Positions 1 to 11,001 of a DNA stretch of 64,000 nucleotides are shown here, piece by piece. The notes below the pieces were generated by a model. The model did no database searches, was not told where the DNA came from, and saw only the letters and a list, made by a program, of their open reading frames with translations. A program made the position numbers and the translations under genes. The stretch is from Ochlerotatus camptorhynchus (taxonomy: Eukaryota; Arthropoda; Insecta; Diptera; Culicidae), in NCBI RefSeq assembly GCF_037179485.1, contig NW_027040691.1:5001-69000 (forward strand), written 5' to 3'. Position 1 is the first letter of the stretch, and every line of letters starts with the position of its first letter.

Positions 1-258
1 GATGGTTTTGTGGTAAGCGTGATTACCTCACACCCCAGCAGGCCTGGGTTCAATCCCAGTCGGCACCGCCGGGATGTTCTGAGGCATAACATCTCTGATC
101 ACGCCTTCAGGTTAGTAAAGCCCCTGGTCTTGGTCCCCGGTTCATGAGTTGATGGGTCGATAGGTAAGGGCCTGGTGTGGGAGCTTGCCTCACTGGTGTC
201 GGTAGTATTGGTGCTCAGCACGGAAAACAAGATCGACGGAAAACAAATCAAGAAAAAA
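1..258 (+). mobile_element. tRNA-derived SINE, left end cut by the window edge
   Basis: The sequence has a pol III A-box-like stretch (TGGTAAGCGTG) and a B box (GGGTTCAATCCCA) about 35 bases later, followed by a non-tRNA body and an A-rich end. It matches the complete copy at 30060-30340 through most of its length, including the distal block GCACGGAAAACAAGATCGAC. The first bases are missing because the window starts inside it, so the left target duplication cannot be seen. This is a retroposed SINE of the tRNA-related type known in Aedes (Feilai-like), not a functional tRNA gene. The family name is inferred. Confidence 0.8.
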
Positions 259-1144
259 AATTAATGTTTATTAAAATTTGCATTAATTTGAATATGTCCT
301 CAAGTTGAAAATATTTCATGAACTATTTAATTAAACATGAGGCGTAAAATCCTTTTGGTATTAATTTACTTAAAATTATGAAATGTCCATATGTTTTTAA
401 AAATTGATAGACACAAAACAATAATTGAAAAAATAAATTAGAGCATTTAACCACCTAGCACTTCGCATCTGATTTGAGAGCAAAACTTAAGCTTTATTCA
501 TAAAAAATAAATTAAAAAATCGGAAGGGGGCCTTTTGAAATAAATTAAAATTTAACATTTAAACATGACTAAACAGTGATTCTTCTCTCAGTGTGTTTTT
601 ATTTCGGATTGACCATTACCATTACCAAATGCTATGATTTTTGGTAAAAATAAATCCCATTAAATGCCATGTTTGGTTACAACCAACATATGTGCAAAGT
701 TTCATTCAAATCGAAGAGAGTCACGTCCAACCGATTTGCTATTTGCCGTGGAAATGTTCCAAAGTATTTTATAGAAGAATTCCAAGAGAGTTGATTTTGT
801 GAGGTCCAAAATAGCGCCGGAAGAACTACTGCTTTCGGGTCAGATGAAGTAAAAAGTACGCGAATCTTGTTTAGGTTATCAAGTTAAACTGTATTTGTAT
901 TGCAATCATTTGCAACAATTAGAGGGTATAACATAGGGGAGACAATTTGCATATTGGACATGGGAAGGGAGGCAGAGGTTTTTGAAACTCGAAAACAGAA
1001 AGCAAATGCATCGATGCAGGCTGCCTCCTCAAATTCCGTCACAACAGGAGTTTTGGAAATACCTTTAAAGGAGCTTTGATTAGAACTCAAAGTCAAATGT
1101 AGGAAGTGTTCCAAAGGTTATTGTGAGAGCTCCACGTGAATTTT
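259..1144. other. AT-rich stretch, no gene seen
   Basis: AT-rich sequence with only short open frames and no protein motif I recognise. No clear repeat or inverted-repeat structure was found by eye. Confidence 0.5.
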
Positions 1145-1565
1145 AAGGGGTTAGGCCAGTGAAGAAGCCGGCAAAAAAGGGTCAATTACGCGATTTTTTT
1201 TCGGTGAACAGAATACGGTTTTCAGCATTTTAAATAAAATATTTTAAATAACAGTAGTCCTAGAACAAAATGGATAAAAGTTTCAGAAAGTAGAATGTTT
1301 AAACTAGTGAAGTACCGATTGCACAAATATTGAATTTTGACAAAATGGTGACCCTACTTGAAACATGGTTTCGAGAAAAACTTGATTTAAGATAAATTTC
1401 ATGTCGGAAGCGTGAAGATAGTTCCCTAGTCTCTGCCCAAAAATAATGCAAAAGAAAGTGTTCCCGGGTATAAAATCAATTGTCCCGCGTTTTTTAGACT
1501 TTAAACTATCATTCAACACAAAAAAAAATCCATTTTTTGAACCCGCTTCAGTGGCCTTACCCCTT
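1145..1565. mobile_element. Non-autonomous DNA element (MITE-like) with short TIRs
   Basis: The left end reads AAGGGGTTAGGCCAGTGAAG and the right end, reverse-complemented, reads AAGGGGTAAGGCCACTGAAG: two mismatches in 20. The interior of about 380 bases is noncoding. The target duplication is ambiguous because both flanks are T/A rich. The superfamily is not assigned. Confidence 0.6.
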
Positions 1566-1569
1566 TAGG

Positions 1570-2140
1570 AAAGTTCAGATTTGAATTTTTTATTGGTCTG
1601 AGAATAATCCCGATTGTGAAAAAGATTCCGAGTCCTTTTATTATAAATATTCCAAATAAGTTCTGAGAAGAATTTCGAGAGAGTTCTAACAATAATTCCA
1701 AGGATATTCCACGGCAATCAAATTCCGAGGATAATTCCAAAATAATACGAGAGAAAATTCCATGGAAATTCTAAAAATAATTTCAAACGAATTCTCGAGA
1801 GATAAACAAGGGATTTCTGAAAAGAAACCAAATATGAGGGTAACATTTAAAACAATACTGAGAACATTTTTAAGGGAACTCCGAGAATAATTTCAAGAAG
1901 AGTATAGATAATTTCAAAACTTGTTAGCGATTTATGTATAGAATTTTGAAACGAAGCTTTTGCGAACTCCTTAAAAACTAATTAAAAAATCATAGTAAAT
2001 CTTAGGATGAATTCCATAGTTTAAAGATTGCTCCGCATAGAATTTCTAGATTGTTACAAAAAAAATGTCAAGGGATTTCCGAAGAGAATCTCAAACTCTG
2101 TTTAGAGAAATTCGGAAAAGAACTCTGCGCCGGGAAATGA
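1570..2140. repeat. Decayed minisatellite (consensus near GAATTCCGAGAATAATTCCAA)
   Basis: The words ATTCCAA, TTCCGAG, AATAATTCC and GAGAATT recur irregularly every 15-30 bases. This suggests an old tandem array that has diverged heavily. No coding potential is visible. The style of decay resembles the 30440-31400 and AAAAGCTCAGT arrays, but the unit is different. Confidence 0.5.
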
Positions 2141-2164
2141 TTAAAAAAATTATAAGAAAATTAC

Positions 2165-2620
2165 AAAAAAAAGTTATGTAAAGAGTTCAATTTAAGACCT
2201 ATTCTGGAGTACTGCCATACTATGGGAGCCCATACACTGCCATACACGAAGAACGCATTGAATCTGTCCAAAAGCAATTTCTTTTGTATGCTGTTCAACG
2301 ACTAAATTGGACTGCATATTCTCTACCATCCTATGAAGCACGATGCATGCTCATCAATCTACAAACACTAAAGGAATGGCGTGAATTTGAAATGCTTTTC
2401 TTTATCAATGACATTATTTCTCATCAAATAGAATCTGCAGCAATACTCTCTCAACTAAATTTTCATGCGCCCTTAAGACCTCTTAGAAATCGAAAATTAT
2501 TCTATGAAAAATTGCAGAACAAATAGCATGGCAATGGTTCCATCAATCGAATGATGCGTCTGTAATAATAAATTATGAAGCGATTGACATCACCACGTCA
2601 AAAAAAGCAAATAAAAGCTC
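2165..2620 (+). pseudogene. CR1-like LINE, 3' fragment (C-terminus of reverse transcriptase ORF)
   Basis: An open frame at 2284-2526 encodes the region after the RT domain, including SLPSYEARCMLINLQTL. This matches the block HLPSYESHCQLIDLEPL in the CR1-like copy at 61920-63583 and a similar block in the 40622-41905 fragment. Upstream bases still read as the preceding segment, including ERIESVQKQF, but in a shifted frame. The catalytic part of RT is absent, so this is a 5'-truncated dead copy. The clade is inferred from the TDVIYTDLSAAFDKI-type RT of the longer copy. Confidence 0.7.
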
Positions 2621-2639
2621 AACTAATAGGAAATATAAA

Positions 2640-4487
2640 TAATGCACAGCATGTAGGTAAAACATTGTAAACATTGTATGTAGTAATAGCCGGTCGAACT
2701 CCAGACGAATCTAGAACCACACTACCGTTCATACTGGTGACATCGCTCTGATAAGACAACGAAACCCTACTCCCAAGCTCCTCCCCTTTTCCTATCCTTC
2801 GACAATGTACCTCTTTTACCTCGGGTAAGCCGCGAGTATTCGGCACAACTCCTACTAGACGTAGAATTAAGTGAATCTTGTTACGAACAAAGAACAATGA
2901 ATTATCGGCTCCGTAAAGCTAAAGCGATTGAGAGTTACAAATAAACGAACTAGATAAAAAAATAATTTTGTAGTCTACTTGACGAAATAAATAAATGAAG
3001 AAATGTCTTTGTAATTACTCATTTAACTTAATCGTTCAGCCTATTGGTATCTAACCTTATCCTCCATCTTCAAAAGCCTGGCCCCTAATTAAAAACTATC
3101 CCACGCCCTTAAACCAGATGAATATGTTCGTAAGGTAGTGACATCTTAGTCTTTGAAAAATTGGCAACAGGAATAGTTTGGGGCACGCAAGGTCACCCCT
3201 GGGCCCGAAGGGATGTAATGTGGAGGAAACATCGGAGCACGCGGTCTTCAACTGCCATAGATTTTAGGCAGTGCGATGGCACGTGGAATGCCGACAGCAT
3301 GACTGTCAGTCGAGCACGGTCATACACGGTTGACGACCAACTAGCTTATTTTCGGAAACCAAAATTTTCTATTTGTTTTCATAATAGTGGTACCCTTTTA
3401 TTTCATTACGACTGGACTGACTGTCATGTAGTTGACTTAGCTGACCTTAAGAGAAGTGCATGAACAGTATCTGGGTCAAGCAATAGTATTAGCTCAGATT
3501 TACGATGTTATTGTATATTCATATGTATGTGCAAAATAAGCACTACATTCCAGGTTTCAAATTTCAAAGAATACTTCCAACCTGTTTAATAAACCATCCA
3601 GTTAGTCCGAAACACCTGCGAATATTCAAAATTACTTTCATCCTCGCTAGAAAGCACCAAGAATCATAGAATCCATCTGCGTTCACCACCATTTCATAAA
3701 CCGTAGTCAATCCCCTACGGCAATCGTCTTCCATCCCTTGTTGAATTATGAAACAGTCCGTGCACGGCAGCCACCCAGCAGCGGCATCATAATAGCCCGT
3801 TCGGATTCCTTATCTCGTTACACTTCTCAACCACGGCGCCGAGTTCAATCATCCTTTGCAATAAATTCGTACCTTTAGTCCCTTGTCGTCCAATCCTCAG
3901 CCAGAGAAAACCCGGCACGTGCGTATCTCGCCCGTTCGATAGCACCTGATCCTGAAATGGTTCCATCGTCCCATCCACAGCAGCAGTTTTACCAGACCGT
4001 ATTTAAAATTCACTTCCCGGAGAGTAAATTTATGTAAATTAATTTTATAATTTACGACAGCTCCCGCGATTTGGACAAGTGTAATTCCAGCGGGAATCAC
4101 CACCAGCACCGGTACCGCCACTTCAGAGCCAAAAGTGCGTGGTACAATGTGACGAAACAATTGGGGAATCATTTTTACACCACTTTTGACCCTTCGGCGT
4201 TTTCCACATTTCAGCCACGCGTTGACGGCCTCCCCCACCCCCTCTCCCTGCTCGTTGGATTCGTTTTTAATTTGTTCAAACTGTTTTAACAAATCCGATT
4301 CCCCTTGACGACGTCGACGAGAATGCAGCACTTGTTCAACACCAAGTGCCGTGAAATTGTAATTTATCCTTTCCCTCCCCTCGCCCCCTTTAGTAAAATA
4401 ACACTGAACCGCATCTTCCCTTCCCAGGGGTTGCTTTTGTCATATTTGCATATGAAGCGAAATGCCACGTCAGCTCACACCAACGAC
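2640..4487. other. Unassigned noncoding sequence
   Basis: Mixed-composition sequence with no recognisable protein. Open frames at 3161-3463 (plus) and 3897-4331 (minus) show no motif, and no conserved start context was noted. The segment about 2640-2960 has compact GC-richer words and could be part of a repeat, but nothing in the window matches it. Confidence 0.4.
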
Positions 4488-4513
4488 CGTCATCGTCGTC
4501 GTCGTCGTCGTCT
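4488..4513. repeat. Trinucleotide microsatellite (GTC)n
   Basis: About eight GTC units with one interruption, lying in noncoding sequence. Confidence 0.85.
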
Positions 4514-5240
4514 AGGCCCAGGAATGATGACTGAGCTCAGGAAGATACGGATCCGGAACCCCATAAAATAGCTACTTAACTATTTGTCATCACACAAAGT
4601 GTGCTCTTCAGACAGACGACACAGTAAGGATTCAGAACAAAGTGGCAGGAGGGAATCCTTCCTACTCCTATGAATGTATGGCTACATGCATAAACACTCA
4701 TTAGGGTACTCCCTGCCACCAACGCCACCCTCGCCACCCACAGCTGCATGCGCATAAAAACTTATCGCGACTTGGTACCTACGGCGGGCGACGGAGGCGA
4801 AGGTTTGTTTACGTCGTGCATAACGAATAGTCCTACGAGCAACCGGAGCAGGACTAGGAAGTGCTTTAGATTACTATGGATTTCAGCTCTCCCGCGGGAG
4901 ATAAAACTGGTTTTCTGATTAGCAAGGAGGGAGCAGAAGCAACGAGAAACAAGGATTTCCTTATGCTAATTTCGTTTTCATCTTTCATCCCGGTCTGTGA
5001 TGAACCGTGAAAGGATGCTAGACACAGCTATTTATCTAACGCAGGCTTGTGAGTATGAATATTACAAGGAATGAAATTCTCCTTTGGCGTGAATGATAAA
5101 ACGGAAGCAAAGCATTCATGTTCCGGGACCGTTTTGAACTGAAAATACGACTTGTTAAATTTAATTTTGTGTCTTTTATTAGGGATCATCCGTAAATGAC
5201 GTAATTTTTGAATCAATTTTAACCCCTTCGCAAGGGGTAT
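4514..5240. other. Unassigned noncoding sequence
   Basis: No open frame with a recognisable motif and no clear internal repeat. It ends where the AAAAGCTCAGT-type array begins. Confidence 0.4.
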
Positions 5241-5372
5241 TCAACTCTGCACTCTTTGAAATTTATGTGAAAGCTCAGTAAATACACCGAGAAAGTAAAT
5301 TCTAGTAAATGCTCAGTAAAAATTCATTGAAATCCGTAAAAGCTCCATAAATGCTTAGTGAATACTCAGTGA

Positions 5373-5858
5373 CAAGGTTGCAAATACTCATTTCAGCTAG
5401 ACAATGTTTTTTTTTTTAATTATGAAATAATTAGATGCTATGATCATATTTTGAATAAGTAAGACACAAGAAGAGGTTGCAAAGAATGTGTTTGACATAT
5501 TAAACCTGTTTATTTCACTTAATGAGAGTCACAATCAGCGATTTTTCACACACTCACTCACTCACTCACTCACTCACTCACTCACTCACTCACTCACTCA
5601 CTCACTCACTCACTCACTCACTCACTCACTCACTCACTCACTCACTCACTCACTCACTCACTCACTCACTCACTCACTCACTCAGCGATCAGAAAATCAC
5701 TGATTGTGACTCATAGAAAGCAAAATTTAGAGGTTTTATGTTTCAAACGGAGTTAAGTAAGTTAGTAAGTTACAAGTAAAACATGTCATCATACTATCAG
5801 TTTGGTTTTATTATTCCGAAAAACATTATTTTGGCTGAAATGAGTGTTTGCAACCTTG
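5373..5858. mobile_element. hAT-like MITE with a (CTCA)n loop
   Basis: The left end CAAGGTTGCAAATACTCATT and the reverse-complemented right end CAAGGTTGCAAACACTCATT differ at one base in 20. A second inverted pair sits further in (GAGTCACAATCAGCG against ATCACTGATTGTGACTC), so the element can fold into a hairpin. Flanking 8-mers CTCAGTGA (5365-5372) and TTTAGTGA (5859-5866) match at six of eight positions, consistent with an 8-bp hAT target duplication in the array. The array itself repeats, so the duplication is only suggestive. The element is noncoding. Confidence 0.7.
5549..5684. repeat. Tetranucleotide microsatellite (CTCA)n
   Basis: About 34 uninterrupted CTCA units at the centre of the MITE hairpin. 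Open frames that read as HSLT repeats here are by-products of the repeat, not genes. Confidence 0.97.
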
Positions 5859-6031
5859 TTTAGTGAATCTCTGTGAAATAACTGTGAATGCCCAGTGGAA
5901 GCTCAGTGGTTGCTCAGTGAAAGCTCAGTGAATTCTCAACGAAGAAAGATCTGTGAAATCAAGTGGAAGCTTTGTAAAAGCTCAACAAAAGTTCAGTAAA
6001 AGCTCATTGAAATATTATCAAAAGATTAATT

Positions 6032-6264
6032 CTAGATAGAGCTGGAATTAGGGCGTAACAGCTTTTGTAAACAATGGCTTCTATCGATGATTTCTAGGAA
6101 CTCAAGGCACGCCCATGCAGACCAACATAACCATCGGATAGGCGAAGTCTTTCCCTACCCGATGAGGATGTTGGTTTGCGTGGGCGAGCCTTGAATTTCT
6201 AGAAATCATCGATAGAAGTCATTGTTTACAAAAGCTGTTAGGCCCTAATTCCAGCTCTATCTAG
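6032..6264. mobile_element. Hairpin MITE, 233 bp, copy 1
   Basis: The two arms are near-perfect inverted repeats for about 68 bases, starting CTAGATAGAGCTGGAATTAG on both sides. Four-base flanks are AATT on the left and AGTT on the right, so a 4-bp duplication with one mismatch is possible; a TA duplication one base in from each end also fits. The core GATGTTGGTTTGCG and the arm word TTTTGTAAACAA recur in the 233-bp element at 43155-43387, indicating one family. It is noncoding. Confidence 0.8.
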
Positions 6265-6390
6265 AGTTGAAGTAAATGTTCAGAAATTCTTTTAACAAAT
6301 ACTCAGTTAAAGAACAGCATAAACTCAATCAACGCTCAGTCAATGCTTAGTACAGTTCAGTTTAACATCAGACATGTTATGAAAATGCTC

Positions 6391-6565
6391 AGTATAACCA
6401 ACAATCAATACGAAACTAACGATTTTAAATTGGCTCACCACTTTAGTAGCCTATTGGTCCCAAGCAAACGATTAACGTACCCTATTCTAGTTGAAATTCT
6501 ATTACTACACTATGTTTGTTTTGATTCGCTATAATAGTTTGACAGATAACATCAGGGGTGTGTGG
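6391..6565. repeat. Dispersed repeat R-a, copy 1
   Basis: Contains words such as AACAATCAATACGAAACTA, CCCAAGCAAACGATTAACGT and ATGTTTGTTTTGATTCGCTA, all found again at 12001-12145. A shorter third copy sits at 23784-23865. It ends just before the L1/Tx1-like element. The nature of the repeat is unknown: it is noncoding and has no inverted ends that I can see. Confidence 0.7.
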
Positions 6566-6694
6566 ATTCATAGTGAGCGCTCAACTTCCGAGCTGAACAC
6601 ACGCGCTTTTGTTAACGTTCTGTGGAAGTCGAACACAAGCTAGTTACCAGTGCCAACTGTGTTTTTTTTTTCTACGCGTCCAAACGGCTTCGCG

Positions 6695-7760
6695 ATGGTC
6701 CGTCGAGAAAACATCTTTCGCATAGATTTTGCGAACGTGCCGAAGAAACCGGATAATGCCAAAGTGCACAAGTTCTGTGCGACCATATTAGGTCTGAAGC
6801 AAGGTGAAGTGCTACGAATCCAAAACAGTAGAACCCTCGGTGTTTCCTTCGTGAAAGTTGTCGACCTAGCATTGGCGCAACGAATTTGCGAGGAACACGA
6901 CAACAAGCACGAGATTACAGTCGACGGGAAAAAGTATCCGTTGAGAATCACACTGGAGGAGGGAGCAGTGGAGGTGAGGCTGTACGATTTGTCCGAGGAC
7001 GTGTTGGACCTAAAAATTGCCGATTTCCTAGGAAGATACGGTGATGTCATCGCTGTACGAGAGCAGCGAAATGGAACCGAAGTCGATTTTCCTGGAATCT
7101 CAACCGGTGTTCGTATGGCGAAAATGGTCGTTGAAAGGAACATTGAGTCGTGGGTCACGATAGACGGGGAGATGACACAAGTGTCGTATTTCGGGCAACG
7201 TCAAACTTGCCAACACTGGCCGGGAATACATCCACGTAGGAGCTACCTGTGTGCAGAATAAAAAAACTGCTCGTGCAGAAGACGTATGCCGATGCCGCAA
7301 AGCAGATGAGTCCATCACCTAAGACTTCACAAACAACGAAGCAAACCGCATCCACTGCGAACCCAACGAACACAATATTAAACTTCGTCACTCCTGGTGC
7401 CAACCAAACCAACACAAACTTGGCAAGTATGCAGCCGCCGAAACAAATTCCCCAACGAAAACAACAGAGGTTGTTACCACCACCGGTCGTCACTGATGAA
7501 AATTTTCCTACGTTAGCCTCTACCTCGGCTTCGCTCACCCATCGGATAGCGGGCCGTTGATCTCCTCTACAGGTCAACAGCCCCCTTCTAGTGGCGGAGT
7601 GGATCGCAAAACTGCTAGTGGTAAGTCCGATGGAAACGAGACAGATTCATCTGTCGGCTCATCCAGCTCCAAAAGGCATCTCCGCATTCGTCCATCAGGC
7701 AAGAAGCCTCGAGTGGAGAACGACGACGATACGCGAGATGGAAGTAACCGACCGTCCTAA
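6695..7760 (+). pseudogene. LINE ORF1 (nucleic-acid-binding, CCHC knuckle), frameshifted
   Basis: The reading starts at ATG 6695 (MVRRENIFRIDF). The first about 170 residues look like an RNA-binding, RRM-like domain. A zinc knuckle of spacing C-x2-C-x4-H-x4-C follows near 7205-7250, but a single extra G near 7218 shifts the frame inside it and brings a stop at 7259-7261. The reading continues in a second frame (7249-7560) with a Pro/Gln/Thr-rich linker, then a third (7557-7760) ending in a Ser/Lys/Arg-rich tail. The ancestral stop (7758-7760) overlaps the ORF2 start as TAATG. In this class ORF1 coats the element RNA. At least two frame breaks make it non-functional. Confidence 0.75.
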
Positions 7761-10700
7761 TGGCTGAGGTCTCCAGTTATAACCTCGCAACTATCAACAT
7801 CAACAACATCACGAACGCAACGAAGATCGACGCACTTCGGTCTTTCGTACGAACGCTGCAACTGGATATCGTTTTCCTTCAGGAGGTGGAGAATGAGCAG
7901 CTCTCTCTCGCTGGTTTCAACGTCGTCTGTAATGTGGATCACGCGAGACGGGGAACGGCAATCGCGCTAAAAGACCACATACAATTCTCGCATGTCGAGA
8001 AAAGCCTGGATGGCCGCCTCATTGCTTTGAGGGTGCAAAATACGACTCTCTGCAACGTCTACGCACCATCGGGGATAGCTTTTCGTGCGGAAAGAGAGAG
8101 GTTTTTCAACGGCACGATCGCTTACTACCTTCGCTTCAACACGCAACACGTCATCCTTGCCGGTGATTTCAACTGCGTGCTACGTCCGATTGACTCTACG
8201 AGTGCCAACTCAAGTCCAGCTCTCCAGGCGACCGTACGGCAGCTGCAGTTACACGACATATGGTTTAAACTGTACCCCACATCCCCCGCACCCACGTACG
8301 TCACTCACAATGCGGCATCCAGGCTCGACCGTATGTATGTCAGCGCTGGGCTATGCGAGCATCTGCGAAGCGCTGCCACGCACGTATGTTCATTTTCAGA
8401 CCACAAGGCTCTTACAACACGAATTTGCCTTCCCGACCTCGGCCGTGAACAAGGAAGTGGTTTTTGGTCCCTCCGCCCTCACGTTTTGACTGCCGCAAAC
8501 ATTGACGATTTTCAAGTCCGGTGGCAGTTTTGGACTCGCCAACGGAGGAATTTCCCCAGCTGGATGGCATGGTGGCTTTCATACGCGAAGCCAAAAATCA
8601 AGTCATTTTTTCGCTGGAAGTCGAGCGAAGCATTCAGCATCTATAACGATGAACACCAACGTCTGTACACGCAGCTACTACTCGCATATGATGCGTATTA
8701 TCAGAATCCCACCATGCTGGTGACTATGAACCGCGTCAAAGCGCAAATGCTGATGTTGCAGCGACGTTTTGCACAAAATTTTATCCGCGTCAACACGTTC
8801 GTTGCGGGCGAGAGCTTATCCACCTTCCAGCTGGGCGACAGACGAAGGAAAAAACAACTATAACAGAACTGCAGAACGAGCGAGGAGAACAAATACAAGG
8901 CTCCCTGGAGATCGAACAACACATGTTCCGATACTTCAGGGACCTGTATGCGGCTGGAGAGGCGAGGCAGGTTGGGGAAGAAACGTTTATAAACGAGAGA
9001 GTCGTACCCGAGAACGACGAAACCAACGATGCTCTAATGGCAGAGATCACTATTGACGATTTGAAAAATGCCATCCGAACATCGCAGAAACGAAAATCGC
9101 CTGGTACCGATGGCCTGCCGGTAGAGTTCTACCTACGAACATTCGACGTCATCTATCGGGAGCTGTACTTCGTAATAAATGAGGCTATGACGAATGAGCT
9201 CCCCTCGGAATTCACCGCTGGCACAATCGTGCTGGTCAAAAAGAGAGGTGGCGATGGGACAGCGAGAGCATACCGTCCGATTAGCCTGCTCAACGTCGAT
9301 TATAAAATTCTTAGCCGTGTGATGAAGGCCCGTTTGTAACGCGTGCTGCAGATACATCGAGTTCTGAGTGACGCTCAAAAATGCGCCAACACCGACCGCT
9401 CTATTTTTCAAGCTACACTCTCGCTCAAGGATCGTGTGGCCCAGCTTATCGCAAGAAAACAGAAAGGGAAGCTGATCTCGTTCGACCTAGATCACGCGTT
9501 TGATCGGGTCTCTCATGAGTTTCTTCTCTCTCTGGGAATCAATCATGATTTCGTCAGCTGGCTCTCTCGAGTGGCCGATACCTTTTCATCACGACTGTTA
9601 GTGAATGGGCACCTTTCACAGTCGTTCCGCATAGAACTGCTGCTCTTTGTGCTCTACCTCCATCCCCTCCTCACACGGGTGGAGCGTGTGTGTGGCGGTG
9701 ATCTTTGCGTTGCGTACGCTGACGATATCACGGTGATAGCAACATCAACGCAAACAATTGAACGGATCTTTCAGCTGTTCGACTGCTTTGAAGTCGTTGC
9801 CGGGGCAAAACTAAATCGCCATAAAACAGTGGTAATCAATGTTGGATTCATCAATGGGGATCCACTGTTGATACCAGGACTACAGAATACAGAGAAGGTG
9901 AAGGTTCTGGGTGTTATTTTTGCAAACTCAGTGCGGCTGATGGTGAAGCTAAACTGGGATACGCTAATCAACAAAATTCGGCAGCTTATATGGATGCATA
10001 ACATGCGCTCCCTTACTCTGCAGCAAAAGGTAATATTACTTAACACCTTCATCACAGCGAAGGTGTGGTACCTCTCTTCCATATTACCACCGCAATGTAT
10101 CCACACGGCAAAGCTGACAGCGACAATGGGGACTTTCCTGTTTCGAGGATTGGCAGCACGTGTCCCAATGCAGCAGCTGGCGCGCAGTAAAGAGCATGGA
10201 GGACTAAAGCTGCAATTGCCAGCGATCAAGTGCAAAGCGCTTCTCGTCAATCGCCATCTTCAAGAGATCGATTCCCTTCCCCACTATCAGTCCCTTCTTG
10301 CCCAAAATATTCCTTTCCCTGCCGATCTTCCCTGCCTAAAACTCCTCTCTCAGCAATTTTTATTGTATCCCCACCACATCCAACAAAACCCCACCAGTGA
10401 TCAAATTCACCGCTTCTATCTGGAGCAAACCGAGATACCAAAAGTGGAACGGAACCAGCCAGGCCTGAACTGGAAGAAGATATGGGCAAACATTTCATCA
10501 AGAAGACTGTCATCGAGCCAGCGCAGCGATCTCTACTTGTTAGTGAACGAAAAAACGGAGCACCGCAGACTGATGAACATCATCGGCCGTGCAAACGACC
10601 CACATTGTCAGCACTGCATGGTGGTTACCGAATCTTTGCAACACAAGTTCAGTGAGTGCCCCCGAATAACCGCGGCATGGGCGTACGTGCAACGAAGGAT

Positions 10701-10893
10701 GACGGTGACTCTCGGTGGGTGGCAAAGGCCTACGTTCGAAGACCTTCTACGCCCGATCCTGGGTACAATTGCAACAGAGACAAGAATCAATTTACTTAAA
10801 ATTTTCATAAAATACATCAACTTTATTAATGCCCATATTAATAGTAGAATCGATGTAGGTGAGCTAGAGTTTGTTCTAAATCTAGAAGAATAA
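7760..10893 (+). pseudogene. LINE ORF2 (endonuclease and reverse transcriptase), disabled
   Basis: The ATG at 7760 is in the TAATG overlap. The endonuclease spans 7760-8450, with FLQEVEN, YAPSG, LAGDFNCVLRP and a final SDHKAL motif. A frameshift near 8850-8855 leads to the RT frame, where KSPGTDGLPVEFY and RPISLLN are visible. A TAA lies at 9337-9339 in that frame. RT continues with FDLDHAFDRV and the catalytic AYADDIT (about 9713). The segment between FRIE and LLLFVLYLHP (about 9635) is shorter than expected and lacks the QGxPLS block, an in-frame deletion. The C-terminus has a CQHC...H...C finger near 10608-10660. RT activity should be lost. Confidence 0.8.
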
Positions 10894-11001
10894 TTAATTT
10901 TTTTATCTGTTTGAATGTGTTATTTATTATTAAAAACTAAATAAACAATATTTTTACAAAAAAAAAAATAAAAAAAAAAAATCATGCAGAACATGCAGTG
11001 G

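Larger units (their letters stand above)
5241..6365. repeat. Degenerate 11-bp minisatellite (AAAAGCTCAGT), block 1
   Basis: Variants of AAAGCTCAGT(A/G) recur throughout, for example AAAGCTCAGTAAATAC, ATGCTCAGTAAAA, GAAGCTCAGTGG and TTGCTCAGTGAAAGCTCAGTG. Two MITEs interrupt the block (5373-5858 and 6032-6264). Divergence is high, so this is an old array. Related blocks lie at 11930-12864 and 20545-20740. Confidence 0.75.
6566..10981 (+). mobile_element. Non-LTR retrotransposon, L1/Tx1-like clade, nearly full length
   Basis: A 5' UTR of about 130 bases is followed by ORF1 with a zinc knuckle, ORF2 with an apurinic endonuclease and reverse transcriptase, a short 3' UTR and an A-rich tail ending near 10981. 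The RT block RPISLLNVDYKILSRVMKAR is of the L1/Tx1 type, as are FDLDHAFDRVSHEFL and AYADDITVI. Both ORFs carry frameshifts or stops, so the copy is inactive. The left edge is set where the dispersed repeat ends and is uncertain. No target duplication was found. Confidence 0.8.

Noticed and set aside
3897..4331. Minus-strand frame of 144 residues
   Set aside because: No recognisable domain, overlaps a plus-strand frame of similar quality, and includes the low-complexity CGT repeat region nearby.
5488..5716. Ser/Leu/Thr/His-repeat frames
   Set aside because: Translation of the (CTCA)n microsatellite within a MITE.
5241..6365. CRISPR-like array from regularly recurring AAAGCTCAGT
   Set aside because: The unit is 11 bp, contiguous and diverged, with no unique spacers. 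The surrounding DNA is eukaryotic transposon sequence.
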